Shown: one piece after another, positions 6,714-10,099 of the stretch
Layout of the letters: each line of letters starts with the position of its first letter
Numbering within the stretch: the first letter of the stretch is position 1
Assembly (NCBI GenBank): GCA_021852135.1
Contig: JAJZOB010000034.1
Coordinates: 1 to 10,099 of the forward strand
Direction of reading: 5' to 3'
Source of the DNA: Nanobdellota archaeon
GTDB taxonomy: Archaea > Nanoarchaeota > Nanoarchaeia > Parvarchaeales > Parvarchaeaceae
DNA: 10,099 bases
The notes under the pieces: model-generated
Databases searched by the model: none
What the model saw: the letters and a program-made list of their open reading frames with translations, nothing else
Told to the model about the DNA's origin: nothing
Translations under genes and position numbers: made by a program

Positions 6714-6722
6714 CTTATAACC
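6714..6722 (+). promoter_or_regulatory. TATA box of the RCK channel-like gene
   Basis: CTTATAACC is centred about 25 nt before the ATG at 6743, with no SD before that ATG. This predicts a leaderless mRNA covering the RCK and PAP2 genes. The rest of the 130-nt gap after uS10 shows no gene or clear structure. Confidence 0.45.
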
Positions 6723-6742
6723 TACAATACTTTACTATTATA

Positions 6743-7453
6743 ATGGATCAGACTAGGGAAAACGGGCAGAAACTGATTATAGCAGCTTTGGTTCTTATCG
6801 TTATATTTACTGTCATAACGATACTAATATCCGAAGATGAAAGAATTGGCTTTACGGCAGCTGTTTCAACGGTCGCTGTTGCACTTGAAACTTTCCATTT
6901 CGATTCAGATTTTGGCATACTGCTGCTTTTCTTTTCGCTTTTCCTGGGTGTTTTTGCGGTTTACCTTTTGGAATTTTTGATATCGTTTATAAGGAGTGAG
7001 TTTGGAGGTGTGATTTATATGGCAAAGGGTCTTAGGTTCAGAAACCACTACATAATATGCGGCGGCGGAAGAATAGGTGAAAGAGTGGGCAGTCTTTTGA
7101 GGGAGAAAGGTAAAAAGGTGCTCGTGATAGAAAACGATGACGTAAGGGCAATGGAACTCAAAAAACTTGGGTTCAACGTCATAAAGGAAAATGCATTGGA
7201 TGAAAGGGCATTCAAGATGGCCAATGCGAGCAAGGCCATTGGAGTCTTTGCAGCTCTCGGGCAGGATGTAGACAATTTCATTGTAGTGCTGAATGCCAAG
7301 GAAGCAAACAAAAACATGAAGGTAATAACAAGGTGTAACCTTCTCAAAAACGTCAACAAATTCAAGGAATTGGGGGCGGATGAAGTGGTGCTGCCAGAGA
7401 TAGTGGGTGCTGATAGGATGGTTTACCTTTCCGAGAAGCATGAAAAACAATGA
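6743..7453 (+). CDS. MthK-like two-helix membrane protein with RCK-N (TrkA-N) domain and an altered selectivity filter
   Basis: 236 aa. Two membrane helices (about 10-30 and 58-83) flank a pore-loop-like segment, then an RCK-N Rossmann domain begins near residue 101. That domain has YIICGGGRIGERV (dinucleotide loop, 103-115) and VLVIEND with E130 at the end of the second strand; GADEVVLPEIVGADRM closes it. The layout, including LEFLISFIRS after the second helix and the link to the RCK domain, follows the MthK calcium-gated potassium channel. Where such channels have TVGYGD, this protein has TVAVAL (43-48), so normal potassium selectivity is doubtful. It ends after RCK-N and lacks the RCK-C domain. 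GGAGGTG precedes an internal Met93. The gene overlaps the PAP2 gene by 14 nt. A sensor or a non-potassium channel are alternatives. Confidence 0.82.
   Translation: MDQTRENGQKLIIAALVLIVIFTVITILISEDERIGFTAAVSTVAVALETFHFDSDFGILLLFFSLFLGVFAVYLLEFLISFIRSEFGGVIYMAKGLRFRNHYIICGGGRIGERVGSLLREKGKKVLVIENDDVRAMELKKLGFNVIKENALDERAFKMANASKAIGVFAALGQDVDNFIVVLNAKEANKNMKVITRCNLLKNVNKFKELGADEVVLPEIVGADRMVYLSEKHEKQ
7004..7010 (+). promoter_or_regulatory. Internal Shine-Dalgarno site before Met93 of the RCK protein
   Basis: GGAGGTG lies 8 nt before the in-frame ATG at 7019, with a spacing as good as at eL8 and the gene at 52. Starting there would give a soluble 144-aa protein consisting of the RCK-N domain. 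MthK is known to make free RCK subunits from an internal Met at the same place in the protein. The site also encodes Phe-Gly-Gly-Val, so the match could be accidental. Confidence 0.45.
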
Positions 7454-7904
7454 TTATTTTGCTAGGTTTTCAATATTCGTTGAAAGATATCCTATAGAGA
7501 TATTCACGTTTGAATTGCTTATCGCGATAATATTAAACCCTTCTGTAAGGGTAGCGGCTCTGCTTTTTTCCGGAGTTACGGTAACGGCTGTATTCTCCGA
7601 AGGATTAAAAATTTTCTTCAAGGAAAAAAGACCTGAAGAAGCGCTTAAACGGGACTTTTACAAGAGGACTTTCGGATTAAACAGGAGAAGCTTCCCTTCT
7701 AGTCACTCAGCTATTGCCGCTTTCTTCTTTACGGCCTTCTACAACACCATTCTTTTTTGGCCATTTCTTATATTCGGAGTTACAGTGATGTACAGCCGGT
7801 TATACATAAAGTCGCACTACAAAAAGGATGTGATAGTGGGAGCTTTGATAGGCATATTTATGGGAATTGCATTCCTTTGGATCACAGCGCATTTAAGAAT
7901 ATAA
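7440..7904 (+). CDS. PAP2-family membrane phosphatase
   Basis: 154 aa from the ATG at 7440. The three PAP2 motifs are complete: K57-x6-R64-P65 (KIFFKEKRP), PSSH (86-89) with the catalytic-site His89, and S119-R120-x5-H126-x3-D130 (SRLYIKSHYKKD) with the nucleophile His126. Hydrophobic segments before, between and after the motifs suggest an integral membrane enzyme that removes phosphate from a lipid phosphate or polyprenyl diphosphate, for instance in recycling the dolichyl-type carrier; the exact substrate cannot be read from sequence. A longer frame opens at 7407, but Met at 7440 gives only a 14-nt overlap with the RCK gene and is followed at once by a normal N-terminus. Translation is probably coupled to the RCK gene. 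Confidence 0.88.
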   Translation: MKNNDYFARFSIFVERYPIEIFTFELLIAIILNPSVRVAALLFSGVTVTAVFSEGLKIFFKEKRPEEALKRDFYKRTFGLNRRSFPSSHSAIAAFFFTAFYNTILFWPFLIFGVTVMYSRLYIKSHYKKDVIVGALIGIFMGIAFLWITAHLRI

Positions 7905-7930
7905 GCAGGAAAAGTTTAATAAAAGAAAAG

Positions 7931-7961
7931 AATATCATAGATATGCTGTGATATTGCTTTT
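7931..7961 (+). terminator. Possible hairpin terminator or operator before mcm
   Basis: AATATCA (7931-7937) and TGATATT (7949-7955) are perfect 7-bp inverted repeats 11 nt apart, with a run of five T (7957-7961) right after. It lies between the PAP2 stop and the mcm TATA box, so it could end the RCK-PAP2 transcript or bind a regulator. The stem is AT-rich and weak. Confidence 0.3.
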
Positions 7962-7967
7962 TGTACA

Positions 7968-8003
7968 CATTATATATATTAAAGTATCAAGGGGAAGAGG
8001 AAA
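7968..8003 (+). promoter_or_regulatory. Promoter of mcm
   Basis: TATATATATTAAAG (7971-7984) is centred about 28 nt before the ATG at 8004. A purine run, GGGGAAGAGG (7991-8000), lies 3 nt before the ATG and looks like an SD site, but transcription from this TATA box would begin at or just before the ATG, so it may be initiator sequence instead. Confidence 0.5.
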
Positions 8004-10099
8004 ATGAAAAACGAGATTGATGAGGTTATCGGTTCTTTCGTAAACAAGAGATTAAGCGACAAGATAAAAGAAGTTCTCACAACAAACAAAAACGCCATAA
8101 TACTTGACTTTAATGACGTTGATCAGTTCTCCCCTGAATTGGGGGATTACCTGCTTAAAAATCCAGAAGAGGCATTGGAAACAATAAAGTACTTCATAAA
8201 CGAGACTTCAATTCCCCATAAAGATCTAGACATTGAAGTAAGGATAAAAAACCTACCTAAAAATGCACAGCTGCTTATAAGAGAAATAAGGAGCAAGCAT
8301 ATAGGGCTTTTCATACAGGTACAAGGGTTGATAAAGACGGCGGCTAGCGTAAAGCCTGTTGCCAGTGCAATTGACTTCGAATGCCAGAGCTGCGGACACA
8401 TAACAAAAGTAGAGCAGAAGGAAATGACTCAGAGAGCACCCTCAGTATGCACAAACTGCGGCAAGAAAGGAAGGTTCAAGGTAGTAAAGAAATACCTTGT
8501 TGACACGCAAAGGATAATGCTTGAAGAAGCACCTGAAGACCTAGAAGGCGGAGAACAGCCTGAGCACATAAATGTTGTATTGAAAAAGGATTTGGTTGAT
8601 CCGAAGTTTGAGAGGAACATAATACCTGGAAACAAGGTCGTTGTCTCAGGCATAATAAATGAAAGCGCAATTTATTATCCTAGCGGCAAAAGATCAAACA
8701 CGTCTGATACATTCATACTTGCATCATATGTTGAAGCCGTAGAGCAAGGGTATGAGGACATTGTAGTTACAAAGGAAGAGGAGATGGCTATTAAGGAGCT
8801 AGCGAATGACAAAATGATCTACACAAAATTCAAAAACTCAATAGCTCCCAACATATTCGGACATGATGACATAAAGGAAGCAATAGTAATGCAGCTTTTC
8901 GGAGGAGTTAGAAAGGCAGCGCTCTCTGGAAACAGCGTGATAAGGGGTGACATTCATATTTTGTTAGTAGGGGATCCTGGTTGCCTCCGGGCAGACGAAA
9001 GGATTGTGCTTGGAAATGGCGCAATAATCAAAATAGGGAACGCAGGAAAAACTCACCTCGAAGAGATAAACCAGGACGTGCTCATAGGGCAGGGTTACAA
9101 AAGAGACACTGCTTCCACATTTCATATATACAAAAACCAGCAGGTTATGGAGATCATAACCGAATCAGGAAAAAGCATAGTCGGAACATTCAACCACCCT
9201 TTGCTTATCAAAAAAATAGAGGAAAGAGAAAAACCAATAAAATTAAAAAATCCAATAACAAGTGAGAATGTTATGCTTACTAAAAAAGTCGGCACTGAAT
9301 GGAAGAGACTGGATGAAATAAAGAAGGGGGATTATGTAAGGACTATAACGTGGATACCTTGCACGATAACAAAGCTTGCTGAAACAGGATTTACAAATAA
9401 TGGGAAAAGTAAACTGCCCAAATTCATGACAGAAAAACTTGCTGCTTTGATAGGCTACATGATAGGAGACGGTTGGGTCAACTCCGACGAGTATAAAGTG
9501 GGATTTGTCGTTTATTCTGAAGACAAGGATATTCTAAGCAAGCTAAATTCATTTGTAAAATCCGAATTAAATGTTGAGCCGCACACCTATGAAAGAACGC
9601 CAAGGATGGAGATGTATAATGGCAGAACGATAAAAAGCAAAAAGAAGCTTTACTATGTTGACGTAGACAGCAAAATAATTGCTGAAAACTTTTCATTTCT
9701 AAAAGAAAAAAGAGTGCCCGACAGCATACTTAAATCTGGCAATAAAGTATTCCGCTCCTTCTTGAGATGGATATTTGAAGCGGATGGAAGCGCGGTTTCA
9801 TACAATATAAAAGGCAGAAAAGGCAATGGATTCATAAGCTACAAATCGGTGAACCTTGAGCTTTTAAGAGATATACAGATAATGCTCCTCAGGTTTTCCA
9901 TACAATCTAGAATTGTATTTGATAAAAAATCAAACGGCAACAATCTTGTAATAAGAAAAGCGGAAGACATATTGAAATTCTACAAAAAAATAGGCTTTGC
10001 ATCAAAAATGAAAACTGAAAAACTGAAAAATATTGTGAAATCTTTAAAGGACATAAATGGACACAGAGAAAAAAGATTTGAAAGAGTTGTAGAAGTTAG
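8004..10099 (+). CDS. mcm: MCM replicative DNA helicase, interrupted by an intein (partial)
   Basis: Archaeal MCM forms hexameric rings and unwinds DNA at the replication fork using ATP. The N-extein part here is 326 aa. It has an N-terminal helical domain (to about 100), a zinc ribbon with C127-x2-C130 and C149-x2-C152, OB-fold strands (about 155-265), then the linker and start of the AAA+ domain, with FKNSIAPNIFGHDDIKEAIV and MQLFGGVRK before the Walker A strand ILLVGDPG. At this point, where MCMs continue with T/V-A-K-S, the frame runs without a break into an intein beginning with Cys327. The frame is open to the window end, so the rest of the intein and the ATPase domain (Walker B, sensors, arginine finger) lie beyond the right edge. 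No frameshift is seen. The start is supported by the upstream TATA box. Confidence 0.94.
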   Translation, partial: MKNEIDEVIGSFVNKRLSDKIKEVLTTNKNAIILDFNDVDQFSPELGDYLLKNPEEALETIKYFINETSIPHKDLDIEVRIKNLPKNAQLLIREIRSKHIGLFIQVQGLIKTAASVKPVASAIDFECQSCGHITKVEQKEMTQRAPSVCTNCGKKGRFKVVKKYLVDTQRIMLEEAPEDLEGGEQPEHINVVLKKDLVDPKFERNIIPGNKVVVSGIINESAIYYPSGKRSNTSDTFILASYVEAVEQGYEDIVVTKEEEMAIKELANDKMIYTKFKNSIAPNIFGHDDIKEAIVMQLFGGVRKAALSGNSVIRGDIHILLVGDPGCLRADERIVLGNGAIIKIGNAGKTHLEEINQDVLIGQGYKRDTASTFHIYKNQQVMEIITESGKSIVGTFNHPLLIKKIEEREKPIKLKNPITSENVMLTKKVGTEWKRLDEIKKGDYVRTITWIPCTITKLAETGFTNNGKSKLPKFMTEKLAALIGYMIGDGWVNSDEYKVGFVVYSEDKDILSKLNSFVKSELNVEPHTYERTPRMEMYNGRTIKSKKKLYYVDVDSKIIAENFSFLKEKRVPDSILKSGNKVFRSFLRWIFEADGSAVSYNIKGRKGNGFISYKSVNLELLRDIQIMLLRFSIQSRIVFDKKSNGNNLVIRKAEDILKFYKKIGFASKMKTEKLKNIVKSLKDINGHREKRFERVVEV
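8982..10099 (+). mobile_element. Intein with LAGLIDADG (DOD) homing endonuclease in MCM Walker A (partial)
   Basis: Inserted after GDPG in Walker A; its first residue is Cys, the splicing nucleophile. Block A reads CLRADERIVLGNG. Block B is GTFNHPLL with the conserved T-x-x-H (about 9186-9203). The endonuclease motifs follow: LAALIGYMIGDGW (block C, about 9437-9477) and LRWIFEADGSA (block E, about 9760-9792), each keeping its acidic catalytic residue. It runs at least 372 residues in frame; RVVEV at the edge may be the start of the C-terminal splicing block. The terminal His-Asn and the +1 extein residue lie outside, so splicing competence cannot be fully judged. MCM genes are known intein hosts, and Walker A is a known site in thermococcal homologues. 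Codon use resembles the host gene. Confidence 0.92.

Noticed and set aside
6613..6742. Possible small RNA in the gap after uS10
   Set aside because: No C/D or H/ACA box pair, stable hairpin or T-run terminator could be made out; only the TATA box of the next gene is visible.
7407..7439. Longer start for the PAP2 protein at 7407
   Set aside because: It would overlap the RCK gene by 47 nt and add eleven residues not typical of the family; ATG 7440 is simpler.
6905..7450. Long minus-strand open frame (181 codons) opposite the RCK gene
   Set aside because: It is antisense to a clear RCK domain, has no family features and no promoter or SD of its own.
8981..9265. Plus-strand open frame of 94 codons over the intein start
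   Set aside because: It is a shifted frame over the intein; its Arg/Lys-rich translation reflects A-rich intein codons.
1..10099. CRISPR array, insertion sequence, defence island or other multi-gene novel system
   Set aside because: No regularly spaced repeats, transposase, terminal inverted repeats or nuclease/toxin pair were seen; the only mobile element is the mcm intein.

Overview
The window is archaeal. It carries an archaeal-type glutamyl-tRNA synthetase, ribosomal proteins eL8 (L7Ae), eS28, eL24 and archaeal uS10, an MCM replicative helicase, a tRNA gene with an intron at the canonical 37/38 site, and TATA boxes 24-29 nt upstream of start codons (leaderless transcription), with some genes using GGAGGT-type Shine-Dalgarno (SD) sites instead. 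The sequence is AT-rich, with many ATA Ile and AGA/AGG Arg codons. Cell-surface proteins with class III (pilin-type) N-termini and an FxExGLPxGxxW-like domain, seen in Thermoplasmata and small acidophilic archaea, suggest a Micrarchaeota/Parvarchaeota-like (DPANN) or Thermoplasmata-associated archaeon. That placement is an inference and I cannot give a species.

Layout. Positions 1-52 (minus) hold the start of a small protein resembling DUF1931 histone-fold proteins. It diverges from gltX (148-1836, plus), which is followed by a HAD-family hydrolase (1874-2653, plus). Convergent to these is an intron-containing tRNA-Tyr(GTA) (2668-2788, minus), then a small zinc-finger protein (2838-3116, minus). 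Next is a minus-strand pair of large pilin-like surface proteins (5334-4507, then 4505-3207, 1 nt apart). Upstream on the same strand is the ribosomal operon eL8-eS28-eL24 (6134-5364), whose genes overlap by 4 nt or lie 1 nt apart. Diverging from it are uS10 (6304-6612), an MthK-like membrane RCK protein overlapping a PAP2-family phosphatase (6743-7904), and finally mcm (8004 to the window end). The mcm gene is interrupted inside its Walker A motif by an intein with a LAGLIDADG homing endonuclease, cut off by the window edge. No stretch over 300 bases lacks a gene.

How the genes fit together. Most are core information-processing genes: aminoacylation, a tRNA, ribosomal proteins and the replicative helicase. 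The less ordinary parts are the two cysteine-paired pilin-like proteins behind the ribosomal operon, and the membrane RCK protein. In that protein the potassium filter TVGYG appears as TVAVA, and a strong SD site precedes an internal Met at the start of the RCK domain, recalling the MthK arrangement that makes free RCK subunits. The mcm intein is the only mobile element seen. I found no CRISPR array, insertion sequence or defence locus.
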